From Mycoplasma todarodis (GTDB lineage Bacteria > Bacillota_I > Bacilli_A > Mycoplasmatales > Metamycoplasmataceae), in assembly GCF_004335995.1 (NCBI RefSeq), contig NZ_PSZP01000001.1:1-64000 (forward strand): DNA of 64,000 bases, in the 5' to 3' direction. The translations under genes and the position numbers were made by a program. This document shows positions 53,173-63,895 of this stretch, piece by piece. The notes beneath the pieces are model-generated. The model had not been told where the DNA came from. It saw only the letters and a program-made list of their open reading frames with translations, and did no database searches. Each line of letters opens with the position of its first letter. The stretch's first letter is position 1.

Positions 53173-54789
53173 ATGGGAAAAAATAAATTAATAATTTACT
53201 ACGGAAGAAACGCCGCAGGTAAAACACGTTTTTTTAACAACAATAAACTTAATAAAGAGTTTATAACTATTGATAATATACACGAAGAATTAGAATTTAA
53301 ATTACAGTATGGGCAAAAAGAATTAAATGAGATCGAGGCTGAGTTTCAAATTTTAATTAATAAAATTTTAGAAAATTGGTGAAATGATTCTTATGATTTT
53401 TCTATAAAGAATTTTTTAAAGAAATTCCCTTTCTTAAATTCGTTCCAAGAGTTTTACAAAGTTTATATAATGGAAGGTTCCAATCAAGACGAAATGTTTA
53501 ATCCGTATTTTTATTTCTTTTTTGATTCATTAGTTAATCAATTAATACCTTTATTAAATGAAGATAGAACTTTATCTAAAAAAATAATTGATAATGTAAT
53601 AATAAATCGTTTTAAAAAAGACATATCAAAATGAACTTCCGTCCAAGAGTTTTTGAATTGCGATCATTTAAACTTTGCGAATATCGAACCTTTGTCAAAA
53701 GAAGAAACAGAACATATTATTTTTAAAGAAATTAACAAGATACCCATCAAGAACATTAGAGATGTAAATTTTATACAAAAATTACAAGAAGAAGAGTACT
53801 ATGTAAATTTTAAAACAAACAAAAATTTAATAGGGGATCTGTTTTCATTGGATAAGGGTCAAGAATTGAGCAAATTAATCCAAAGATATAAAAATGTTTC
53901 AAATTCAAATAACAAAAAGAATTTCCAAAAATGATTATCACCAATAATGAACTCTCCTTATTTCGAAGATATCGATAAACAAGAAGAAGATGGCGTTATT
54001 TTACTTTCTTCTAATAATAAGTTTTCTAGAGGTCAAATGTCTGTTTTTAACCTTATAAATGTATTGGGGATGGCTGAAATTAATAATAAAGAAATTATTA
54101 TAGATGACATGTTCGAATCTTTGGACGCAATTAACTCGAGATATGTCTTTGAATTTCTATTAACTCAATGTAGTATCACCAAAAATATAAGCCTTTTAAC
54201 TCACGACATAATAGATATTTATTTGAATGATTCTTTCAGAAAAAATAAAAATAACGCTAAATTGGAATATAAATTTATAAACTCCAACGGCGATGTAAAA
54301 GATGGAGGACCCTTAACTTATTCTTATGCTTGAGGTTGTGGAAACGCTAACAAAAAAGATGACGATCTTAAAAAAATTCTAGGAATAACATACAGGGTTA
54401 TGAATAGACAACTCGGTAAATACCATAAATTCTTTACTTCAAAACGAAAATTAGCATTAGAGAAACATTATGACATCGGACAAACAATATTTGACCATAT
54501 TTCAAATACATTTTTCCATAAAAGAAATAAAATTAATCCATATTTCTTTGGTCCCTATAAGAACTTTATAAAATCATTCCAATATTTAGATATTACAAGA
54601 TTTTCTACAGAAATGATTCAAAGAATTGAAGCGATAGAAATTAAAAATAAGGGGAAAGTTAAATACAAGGTAGCCTATGATTTCTTAAAAGAATTTTGAC
54701 AAGCTTTGATCGATAGATTAAACAACAAAAATGTGGAACTTAATTCTTCTATCTTACATGCTTCTGATTTGACGATAACGTTAGAGTAA
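53173..54789 (+). CDS. ABC-type (SMC-like) ATPase, 538 aa
   Basis: The P-loop GRNAAGKT occurs within the first 20 residues. About 300 residues of helical insertion follow. Then come the ABC signature-like NKFSRGQMSVFNL and Walker B EIIIDDMFESLD (about residues 315-325), then SLLTHD with the switch His. The C-terminal 170 residues are helical (RNKINPYFFGPY...). It resembles solitary AAA_13/OLD/RloC-like ATPases of defence systems, but no TOPRIM or anticodon-nuclease motif was seen. The ATG at 53173 is chosen (GGAG 9 nt upstream) over 53158. No co-directional partner. Confidence 0.72.
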
Positions 54790-54840
54790 ACATTTAAAAT
54801 AATCAACTATAAAAATAAAGATACAAATGCAATATATAAC

Positions 54841-54880
54841 AAATAAGAAAATCAAGGAATTATCCTTGATTTTCTTATTT
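54841..54880. terminator. Long perfect bidirectional terminator
   Basis: A 17-bp perfect stem (AAATAAGAAAATCAAGG and its complement) separated by a 6-base loop. It terminates the ATPase gene (+), and its right arm contains the stop codon of the 480-aa gene (-). Confidence 0.85.
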
Positions 54881-56317
54881 GTGAAGCAACATCTTAATAT
54901 AGTTGTTAAGTCTTTTATCGCAATCTAGATTTTGATCCATGATTATAAAACTCAATTCCTTTAAGTTGAAACCTTCCATTTTCTTTCTGTACTTTCTTCT
55001 TATTTTTAGCGAATGTATAAAATCCACCTCATTAGCAATAATACATTTTAAATTCAATGCTTTAAAGAAGTTGGAAATAGGTTCGAAAGAACCTCCACTT
55101 TCAATTTCAGCATTTTTAAAATCAAACATTGATTTTATCTCATTTGGCAGAATCATGATATTTACACCCACAAAAACCATCTTATTATCCTTTAAAAATA
55201 TCTTGATTTTTTTGTAACTATGATTAACTCAAATTCTCCCATTATATACAACACCTTCTTTGAATATATTTTCTTTTTGATTTTTTATAGCTCACAAACT
55301 AAGATAATCACAAAACTTTTTGTGATCAATTTGCATAAATGCATTATTGTTAAAATCATTTGTTAATATTTTGAATTCATCCCCAATATTTAAAGCGGAG
55401 ATTCGGAAAGAGTCTTCGCCAATAACATCAATTCTCTTCTCAATTTTTATATCTTTTTTTAACAAATGAATTAATCTTCTTATTTCTGCATTTGTCATAT
55501 CGAAAACAAAACCTCATTCATTCGGATTATTCACCTCACCAACAAACACATATTCTTTCATCCCTCCAAATATTTCGGTAAATACACGCTTCTCAAAAAG
55601 ATCAAAAGGTATATATATTCAATCTCAGTTTTTATTTTCTACACTTTTTTCAAATCCGATATGCAAAGGCTTTCATAAATCGAATATTCTTCTTTCCGCA
55701 ATTATAGAATTCATTTCTTCTTGATTTATCAAAGGATTCATTTTTAATATAGAGTTAATTTTAATTGCATGAGCAACAAAATAAGCTATCCCGAACGCAA
55801 TTACCACATACATCGATCAAACCAATAAGTGCAAGGGAGAATTTTGCATATTTTCAAGCTGCAAAATTAATCAAATACCAGGAACGCCAATAATCAATAG
55901 GAAACCTAAAAATTTAGTGAACATTTTTATTCAGAATAAATCCCAATCCCCTTTATTGAATTTAAAGGAGATTATTTTTATCCTATGAAATCTTTTTAAT
56001 TCATTATTTGTTTTAATATATATACCAAACATAAATATATTTCAAAATAAAATAGATGTGCCAACAATATAAAATATTCAATTGCCAGAAATTATCGTTG
56101 CTATCTTTTGATTTTCCCCGCCCCTCCACAAGGGAATACTCCAAAGCACCAAGCCGGATGCATAAAATAAATAATTTGCTATCATTCTTCCGGCCAACAA
56201 CAAAAATTCTTTTGGTGATAAATCACCTTTTTTACTTCTTTTTATAAACTCTTTTAAAAACATACCAAATAGACCAGTAATAAAAATACTGAATATCGAC
56301 ATCATCACATTATTCAT
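54875..56317 (-). CDS. Membrane protein with cytoplasmic domain, 480 aa
   Basis: About four hydrophobic helices lie in the first 170 residues (MSIFSIFITGLFGMFLKEFI; YLFYASGLVLWSIPLW; FLGFLLIIGVPGIWLILQL; LVWSMYVVIAFGIAYFVA). About 300 soluble residues follow, with no family recognised (TNAEIRRLIHLLKKDIKIEK, ...). Two in-frame ATGs compete: 56329 lies only 4 nt from TATAAT, while 56317 has GGGAGG 4 nt upstream and is preferred. It is convergent with the ABC-type ATPase and shares its terminator. Confidence 0.7.
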
Positions 56318-56689
56318 ATGACCTCCCATTACAATTATAAATATTTGACGTCAATTCCAAAGAATCTTAATGGTTTAATTATTGTAAAATGTACACCAAC
56401 TTTACATTTTTAACAAAGAATAATATAGATATGAATTTAATTATTCTTTGTTGTTAGAACTTGATAACAACACCATAATATGCATTGTGGAGAATGTTCA
56501 TATAATAAAATGACGCTATTAAGAGTTGAAATATAGCAGCAAGAAAATGGGGAACACTTCCAAATACCATGCTTTTAATGGTGTGTGAATGTCAATTTAT
56601 TCTTATACCACTCTTTTAAAGGTTTTTTGAAGTATACATCCACCCTGCGACTTGTTTTAAAAAGGCTATATTTTGTTATAGTTTCTTTT
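56318..56689. other. Gap with repeat copy 2 and a lipoprotein promoter
   Basis: It holds a repeat copy lacking the terminator end, and TATAGT 7 nt before the lipoprotein ATG. Confidence 0.5.
56412..56520 (+). repeat. Dispersed intergenic repeat, copy 2 (5'-truncated)
   Basis: Perfect AACAAAGAATAAT / ATTATTCTTTGTT inverted repeat (56412-56452), followed by the TAGAACTTGATAAC tail. The CCAAGAATAATCTTGG part is absent. Confidence 0.7.
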
Positions 56690-57367
56690 ATGACAATAAA
56701 AATTAAAAAAATAAGTATGGGATTAGGCGCGTTGATTACAACTGCGATGATACCCATTGTAGTTACGGCTTGTAGCGAACAAAATAAAGGTGAAACAACT
56801 TACATAAACAAAACATTTAATTCAATTAGCGAAGCTCAACACGGTATCTGATTTGATTTTGCGCACCTAGCAACACACCACGGTTCTATTGTGTTTAATG
56901 AAAATCTAAATATTACAATTATTAATAATGGAGTTAATATTAATTTCAAATTTCAAAGAGGGGAAAATAGAGAGAATTTAACTAATTATTTACATAGTAG
57001 TTTGATTCAAGTTGCACAACAAGTAAAAAATGACGTAAATATTTTAAGCTTCTTAAATAGCGATTACTTATGGGATATGGCAGTCTTAAGTCGGACACCC
57101 AAAAATGGTTCATTGGATATAAATGATCCCAAAATTACAAAAGCACCTTATATTATTGCGGCTAACATTTCCAATTGAATGAATCCTTGAGATGTGTTGG
57201 TTGATTTTGAATTAAGTGATGGACAGATTTTATTCGGTGTTTATAACTTCACAAAAGGATTAGAAACACATATTTCTTTTTCAAATACCAAATGAAATAA
57301 ACTCCCATGAACTCAACAACCTAATAACAAAACTAAATCAGTTGAAAATATCTTTATGGGTAAATAA
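56690..57367 (+). CDS. Lipoprotein, 225 aa
   Basis: Signal peptide MTIKIKKISMGLGALITTAM with lipobox VVTAC|SE, then about 200 residues with no family recognised (KTFNSISEAQHGIWFDFAHL, ...WMNPWDVLVDFELSDGQILF). TATAGT lies 7 nt before ATG. It is followed 7 nt later by repeat copy 3, whose palindrome may serve as its terminator. Confidence 0.75.
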
Positions 57368-57372
57368 AATTT

Positions 57373-57530
57373 TAAAAACCAAGAATAATCTTGGTTTTTA
57401 TTTATACAAAACACATACTGGTTTTGTATTTACTAAGAAGACTTTCAACAAAGAATAATATAGATATGAATTTAATTATTCTTTGTTATTAGAACTTGAT
57501 GATAATACTCACAATACATACTATAGAAAT
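57373..57530 (+). repeat. Dispersed intergenic repeat, copy 3
   Basis: Complete copy: CCAAGAATAATCTTGG hairpin, KTHTGFVFTKKTFNKE-like segment, TAA, then YRYEFNYSLLLEL segment. The inverted repeat is perfect (57447-57487). Confidence 0.8.
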
Positions 57531-57633
57531 TTTTATACAGTGCATGATTTAAATATATAAAGGTGAATAAAAATATGCTATATGTTTTTAAAATTAAATT
57601 TAAAACATTTTATTAAAATGAGATAATAAATAA

Positions 57634-59796
57634 ATGTCAAAACAAAAATTTTACGCTAAAATGAACGAGCAATTATCAAAAGATATTAAAGAGGGTAATA
57701 TAAAAAGGATCCTTATACAAGGTGAATACGGGGTAGGGAAAACAACTTTCGCAAAAAATCTCTGTGAGTCTATGGGTTATAGAGAATTAGAATTTATAAA
57801 GAATAATAATCATTCCGATAACAACAAAGAGTACAAGATTGTTGATTGTGTGCTGAGGAATGATGACCAGACATTCATGCAACAACTAATTGAAAATGAA
57901 TGAAATGGAGAAAAAGACGTAATTCAATTGGAAAAACGCAAAAGAAGGCACATCAAAAAGGATAAACTAAGCACTCATTTAACCTTTTTATTTGGTTCAT
58001 TAATAACTATAATCTTAGGGTTGTTTACCCTCTATGCACCCATTACTGATAAATTTAGAAAAAACCACCATTGACTAAACTGGAATGTATTTTCTCTCCT
58101 ATTAATAAGTTTAATAATTTTAGCAATGATTTCAGGTATCATCTTATGATTACAAACTAGAAAAATTATGGTTAAAAAACCGAAAATCTTAATTATAGAT
58201 AATATTGATAGGTGTGAATGAGAATTTATTGTTAAATTACTTTCGTTAATAGAAACTCTACAGGATGTTATTGTTATTTCTATTTTCGATTCTGAAAGAT
58301 TAAGGATGCGGTACAACGAATCATTTGGAGGAAATTCCACCAATATAATGGAGGAAATAGAGAAATCTTTTAAACTTCAAATAAACCTTAATGATTATTC
58401 AAAAACGAACATTCCTCTTTTGTTTTCTGAAAACGATTTTATCGATAAAAGATCAAAGAATTACTTTTTGAATTTCTTAGACGTTTTATCAACGAATGAA
58501 AATTTTAATCCAATTAATTATAGAAATATTAATAAATTACACAAAATATATTCAAGAAATTGATCGGCGATTAATCACATGGGGTTGAACCCACTGCACT
58601 TTATCGTTATTCAATACATTAGACTAGAAAATGAATATTTATTCAGAAAGTTAGAAAAATGTTCTATTGAAAGCCTTTTGGATGGACCTTTATCATTAGG
58701 GAATATACAAGATGAAATTAGAAATAAAAAATTAAAGAAAGAAAAAATTAAAGTAGAAGATATGGAATATGAAGTTGGTTATAAATATTCTAAATTCGAT
58801 TTATCATGAGCGGTCCAACGCTCTTTTAGTGATTTAAATAACAACTTTGAAATATTTGATATATTTGAAAAAGAGAATTTGTTATTTCTAGTAAATTACT
58901 GAAGAATTGAGAACGATGATCCAAAAGTTCATGAAAAGAAAATTAATGATAGATTACAAAGATATTATTTTTATGATTATGATACTCAAAGAGAATATGA
59001 TGAATACAAAGAGTTCATAAATGCAATACCTACAACTATTTTTGACATAAATAACGAAAAAAAGATCCAATGATTTTTCAAAGAACTATCTGATAAAACA
59101 TTAGAGGGTAAGTTTGTAAGTTTTATGAATCTATACATTGGAGCATGTTATGAAAAAATAAATGACTTAGGTTTATTGCATAGAGTTTTGAAAGAAATTA
59201 TTAAGAATTGAAATGATTGAATAGAATTCATTTCATTCCTGAAAAATTCTCATTACATGAACGAAGAAAAATTTGTAGCTCTTTTATATGCATCATTTGT
59301 GTTTAATAACTATTTTATCGAAGTGGATGTTCAGACTAGAAATGCAAAAAGTATGATTTATATAGTTAAGGATTTCTTAACTGGAAAATCAGCTCAAGAC
59401 ACATTTTACGAAGTTAATGAACATTCCCTTTCACGAAGTAAATGTGTCTTTTTAAAAGATTTAGAAGTATATCAAGAATTCACAAATATTGTCCTAGAGC
59501 AACTAGTAATTGATGTTGAAAACTTCAAAAAAACCAACCCTTTTATATTTGAATTAAATAAAATATTTGCAAAACAATTAAAATTCAATTATTTAGAAAA
59601 GCATATTGAAAACTTTAAAATGTTTCCGAAATATCCAAACCATATAAATGCAACTTTAATAATGGATTTATATGGCTCTGAACCCAAATTAAAGCTTTTC
59701 TTAAAAAAATATAAAATGCTTGAAGTTGATATTTTTGGGGATGTAAAAAGAGAGATTTCTTACAAAGAATTGTTTCCTCAAGATATCCGCAATTAA
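57634..59796 (+). CDS. KAP-type P-loop NTPase, 720 aa
   Basis: P-loop GEYGVGKT at residues 30-37. Two membrane helices (about 115-135 and 152-173) are inserted in the NTPase domain, followed by Walker B KILIIDNIDRCE (about 182-193). The remaining residues are helical. The layout is the same as in the 971-aa protein at 34503-37418, but with little sequence likeness outside the motifs. KAP NTPases include PifA, which excludes phage T7. TAAAAT lies 14 nt upstream; no clear ribosome site. A repeat copy flanks each side. Confidence 0.78.
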
Positions 59797-59831
59797 CCCG
59801 CCTAACAAAAAAGTAATTGTAGAATCGCAAT

Positions 59832-60030
59832 AAAAAACCAAGAATAATCTTGGTTTTTTATTTATACAAACCACACGCTGGTTTTGTATTTACTAAGAAG
59901 ACTTTCAACAAAGAATAATATAGATATGAATTTAATTATTCTTTGTTATTAGAACTTGATGATAATACTCATAATACATACTATAAAGAATGTTTAGATA
60001 ATAGAAAGAACTTATTATGCAAAGATGGAA
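59832..60030 (+). repeat. Dispersed intergenic repeat, copy 4
   Basis: Longest copy. Palindromic terminator CCAAGAATAATCTTGG 36 nt after the KAP stop, then KPHAGFVFTKKTFNKE-like text, TAA, YRYEFNYSLLLELDD, and a 3' extension ending NLLCKDGM. Confidence 0.8.
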
Positions 60031-60102
60031 TGTAATTAAATTTAAAACGGTTATCTCCATACTAAAGTATTGAATTATAATAATTTCAACGAAGGAGGAA
60101 AA

Positions 60103-60312
60103 ATGATTTTTAAAATTATAGAATTTATTGAATCAGAAGGAGAAACAAAAATTTATAGAGGAATTGATGATAATGGTAGGTTAGCAAATAGAATAATAAA
60201 TTGTCCTGACTTAATTATTGGAGAAAAAATCAGGGTTAAGCGTTTATTATCGACGAATCCCGGAGTTAGTGAAATGGAATATTCATTTTCAGAAAAAATG
60301 AACTTTAAATAA
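60103..60312 (+). CDS. Small protein, 69 aa
   Basis: MIFKIIEFIESEGETKIYRG..., beta-rich and acidic then basic. GGAGG 6 nt before ATG supports this start over an upstream ATG at 60070. Between two repeat copies. No family recognised; it could be a small partner (antitoxin- or regulator-sized) of a neighbour, but nothing shows that. Confidence 0.6.
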   Translation: MIFKIIEFIESEGETKIYRGIDDNGRLANRIINCPDLIIGEKIRVKRLLSTNPGVSEMEYSFSEKMNFK

Positions 60313-60377
60313 TTTTTTTGTACTGTTTACATTAGCGCTAAAAACATATTTAAAATAATGATCTAACTTTATTTTAA

Positions 60378-60500
60378 AACCCAAGAATAACCTTGGGTTT
60401 TCTTATACAAAATACATGCTAACTTCACATTCACAAATTCACAAAAGTCAGTTGCGACAAGAAATGAGGTAGATATGAATTTAAATATATTAAAGATGCC
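60378..60500 (+). repeat. Dispersed intergenic repeat, copy 5 (diverged)
   Basis: CCCAAGAATAACCTTGGG palindrome (with one change) and GTAGATATGAATTTAA are kept; the middle has diverged. Confidence 0.65.
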
Positions 60501-60638
60501 CTACTTTTACTTCACACTCATGATAATGTGTGCTATTCATATTTATCTAAATGCCCACTTTTTATCGATAAGTGATGTTTTTTTATAATTAAGTGTATTG
60601 AATTTCACTATAAGCGACCTATTATTTTAGTTAAGTGC

Positions 60639-60644
60639 TATAAT
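60639..60644 (+). promoter_or_regulatory. -10 box of the AAA-subtilase operon
   Basis: TATAAT 25 nt before the AAA start; AGGAGA ribosome site follows. Confidence 0.55.
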
Positions 60645-60669
60645 AATTAAAGATTAGATAGGAGACTAT

Positions 60670-61620
60670 ATGAAAAAAGAGTTATTAGATTTAAGCAAGG
60701 TGATTGAAAACCTCTCATCATCCGATGCAAATAAAATTTTTACCGCATTAAGGGGTGAAAAATTAAAAAAAGAGGAAATTATTTTTTTAGAAAAGAATTT
60801 CGCAACAAAGCACAAAAGGATTTATTCGACCGATACTTCGAGAAATACTGGGATTAATTTTATTTATAAAGCAGAGTTAAATAAATTGAATAAGATTTTT
60901 TCTGATAATAAATTAATAAAAGATGTTAATGGATTTAAAATATTATTACACGGGGAAACTGGAACTGGTAAAACTTCGTTGGTGAATGAGTTATCGAAAA
61001 TTTGAGATTTAAATATTAGGAAAATAAATACTGAAGAATTAGTAAATTACAGAATGGGTCAAACCCAATTAAATATTATAAAGCTTGCCCATGAAATAAA
61101 TATAGAGTCAAAAGGCGAGAGAATGTTAGTATTTATGGATGAAATTGATTCCTTGGTATCAAAGCGGGATGCTTCAAACGACGTTGGAGAGCATGGCAGG
61201 GTTGTGGCAACCTTCATAAAATTTATAGATCTTTTAAAAGAAAACATAATATTTGTTGGCGCAACAAATATTATAAATCTTATTGATGAGGCTATTTTAA
61301 GAAGGTTTAACATAAATATTGAAGGTAAAAAAATAAGTGTAACCAACTTTCTGCAGATTTTAGAAAATGAAGGATTCGAATATTCCCATAGAAAATTCTC
61401 GATAATAAAAAAAGAATATCAAGAAAAGTATTTTACTATTTCAGATTTAAACTCATTTATAAATAATTTTAAAATAGAATCTTTAATATTTAAAGATCTT
61501 GATATACACACATTCTTTATTTTTAAATTTAAAGAATTATTAAAAATTAAAGAAGAATTTATTTCAGATAGAACAAAAGTTTTATTAAAAAGAATAGGGG
61601 AACAATATGGAAAACTATAG
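60670..61620 (+). CDS. AAA-type ATPase paired with a subtilase, 316 aa
   Basis: Walker A GETGTGKT (residues 95-102), Walker B MLVFMDEIDS, sensor GATN and arginine-finger-like DEAILRRFN all match the classic AAA family. A short helical N-terminus precedes them. The gene overlaps the start of the protease frame by 14 bases, so the two are translated together. AAA plus S8 peptidase pairs recur in bacterial accessory regions. The ATPase presumably controls or feeds the protease. Role in defence is inference. Confidence 0.85.
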
Positions 61621-61756
61621 GGTTAATAATGAATTTGGTAAAAAATATAAAAACCACCCTGGAGGAGGTGTTAAAACACCAGAAAAAAAGAAACTTTTTA
61701 AGTTGGCTAAGAGCAACCTATCTTTATTAAAGTATTTACATTCAAAATGCATATAA
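61607..61756 (+). pseudogene. N-terminal piece of the subtilase, cut by an in-frame TAA
   Basis: 49 codons from an ATG that overlaps the AAA gene by 14 bases, reading MENYRVNNEFGKKYKNHPGG and ending HSKCI then TAA at 61754-61756. The frame is the same as the protease frame that resumes at once. The PGGGVKTP segment looks like the Gly/Pro-rich start usual for AAA-linked subtilases. The TAA is therefore most simply a nonsense mutation, though restart at a TTG is possible. Confidence 0.65.
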
Positions 61757-61759
61757 ATA

Positions 61760-63748
61760 TTGAGAACTACCCAAGAGTACTATATAGTTAATTTTAAGTA
61801 TGATACCATTCCAGCAAAATCTAAACGTTTTACTTTTGGTAAAAAATATACAGACTTAACTGAAATACAACAACGTGGAGTTTACACTTTTTATGACGAG
61901 AGTGGGAAAGAAAAAACTTTATTATTTTATAAACTCTTTAAAGCTGATATCCTTTGGCTTATTTCCAATTTAGAAATTGTAATAAATTCCGATGATTATT
62001 CATCAATTAAAACAAAAGTTTATAACGACTTCTTAAAAAAGCTTAAAACAAGTCGAAAAGATGAAATTGTTATTAGGGATATAAATTTCAAATTAAACAT
62101 TGAAAAATTTGATTCGCTAAACATGGTTCGATTAATTAATATTGAAGAAGTAGTAGATTTCTTAAAATCAAATAACATTCTTAGAGAAGATAATTATGAC
62201 AGTGAACTTCTTTTCGCTTTTCTAACCAAAGAAGAACTAGAGGTAGTGAGTCGGTTTGGCATTATTATCGGAACGTCAAAAATGCCGACATTTGGAGTAA
62301 ATTTATTGAATGAAGTTAAAGATGAGGTAGAATTCGAAATCAAAGGAACTCCCAACAAAACTATTATCGGGGTTATAGATTCGGGTTGTAATTTAGGGTC
62401 TCCATTCAACAAATACATTTTATCTAATGAAGACCACAGAGAAGATAAGACAAGACCCCATGATTATACACACGGGTCTGCTGTAACTTCTTTAATTATT
62501 GCTAATTCTTTAATGAATGAAAAAGATGGTTGTGGAATTTTTAATGTAAAACATTTTGAAGTGCTAGAAAAAGATGTTTTTGGGAATGCAACAGTTTCCT
62601 TTATTCATCTATCAAGGAAATTAAGAGAATTAATTTTAAATAACAGGGATGTGAAAGTTTGAAACTTATCGTTGGGTGCTATTAAAAATCCATATAGTAG
62701 AATAATCTCAGAGCTCGGCAAACTTTTAGATCAATTGTGTTTCGAAAACGAAATTGTTTTCATAGTTGCCTCTGGAAATGATAGAAGAACTTATGGATTG
62801 AAGTCATTAAATCAACCTGCAGACTCCTTAAATTCTCTTTCTGTTGGTTCTTCAACAGCGACAGGAAAATTAGTCACTTTTTCTCCATATTCATCATTTG
62901 GACCTATTTTACATTTTGAAAAACCTGAAATTTCCCATTTTGGCGGGCCTTATAATTTAGACGGAACCACCTTATTAAAAACATTTGCTCCAAATGAAAA
63001 CTTTGGAATGGAGGGCACTTCTTTTGCAACACCAAAAATCTCGAGAATGGTAGGTAAAATAGTAGAGGATGGGTTTAATGTTCTTGAAGCAAAAGCAACT
63101 GTAATTAGTCAAGCTAAAAGAGAAACACCCTCAAACAAATCATCTGCATTTGGTGCCATAAGTTATGAAAAGCCGAAAATAAGGTTATATTTAAGCATGG
63201 ATTTCACTGGAAAGGAACCGTTTTACTTTGATTTAGATTTACCTAATAACTACAGCTATATAAAATTGACATCATCGCACTTTGTAGAACACGCCCCAAT
63301 GTTTGGGGAAGAGTATAGCATTCACAATATTGATTCTAAAATAGTAACTTATGATTCTAACTCAAAAGAGCCAGAAAAAGAAGAATTAAAAACAACTGCT
63401 AAAGAAAAATATAACGATGGAAGCAAATATTTAAGCGAAAATATATTGCGTTATGAAAATGGTAAATACTTCAATTCGCACACCTCGTATTTTGATAGAG
63501 AATCCATACTAAGAAGTGTAGATGAATTAAAAATTAAAGTTCTTGAAAACGAAAAACTAGATGAAGACTATGAAGCCAAACCACAAACAGCAATAAGGAT
63601 TAAAAAACTTGATTTATTTGATACAAAAATACTTCAAAAACAAAATGCAACAATTGTTATTGATATTTTTGGGGATGAACTCAATACCAAAGAATTCTTA
63701 ACTAACAATTCTCAACTAATAGGCGTTGAAATAGATATTGAAATCTAA
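61760..63748 (+). CDS. Subtilisin-like serine protease (peptidase S8), 662 aa from TTG
   Basis: The catalytic triad is complete: Asp in VIDSGC (about residue 207), His in YTHGSAV (about 238) and Ser in GTSFATP (about 421). The oxyanion ASGND and the WNLSLG strand are also present, the latter using a TGA-Trp. The N-terminal 190 residues and the C-terminal 200 (beta-rich) are not recognised. No signal peptide is seen, so it acts inside the cell, probably with the AAA ATPase. The only start after the TAA is TTG at 61760 without a ribosome site, so expression of a full product is doubtful. Confidence 0.82.
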
Positions 63749-63767
63749 TAATTATTTGCAATTAGAA

Positions 63768-63895
63768 AACTCAAAAATAATCTTGGGTTTTGTCGTGTGA
63801 AATTCACACCAATTTCATATTTGCTAAATCCAGTTATAACAAAGGGTAATATGGATATGAATTTAATAATTCTTTGTTTTCAGATCTTAATGTCA
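63768..63895 (+). repeat. Dispersed intergenic repeat, copy 6 (diverged)
   Basis: CTCAAAAATAATCTTGGG palindrome remnant, then AACAAAGGGTAATATGGATATGAATTTAATAATTCTTTG, an imperfect inverted repeat. It lies 20 nt after the protease stop and continues towards the window end with no gene. Confidence 0.65.

Larger units (their letters stand above)
60313..60669. other. Gap with repeat copy 5 and the AAA-gene promoter
   Basis: Contains repeat copy 5, two small hairpins (about 60514-60533 and 60562-60580) and TATAAT at 60639-60644, which lies 25 nt before the AAA gene. Confidence 0.5.

Noticed and set aside
57534-57633. A leaderless promoter for the second KAP gene
   Set aside because: The nearest -10-like TAAAAT is 14 nt from the ATG and no ribosome site is clear, so initiation there is left open.
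61760-63748. A secreted virulence subtilase
   Set aside because: No signal peptide is visible at the TTG start or in the 49-codon upstream piece, and translation coupling to an AAA ATPase points to an intracellular role.
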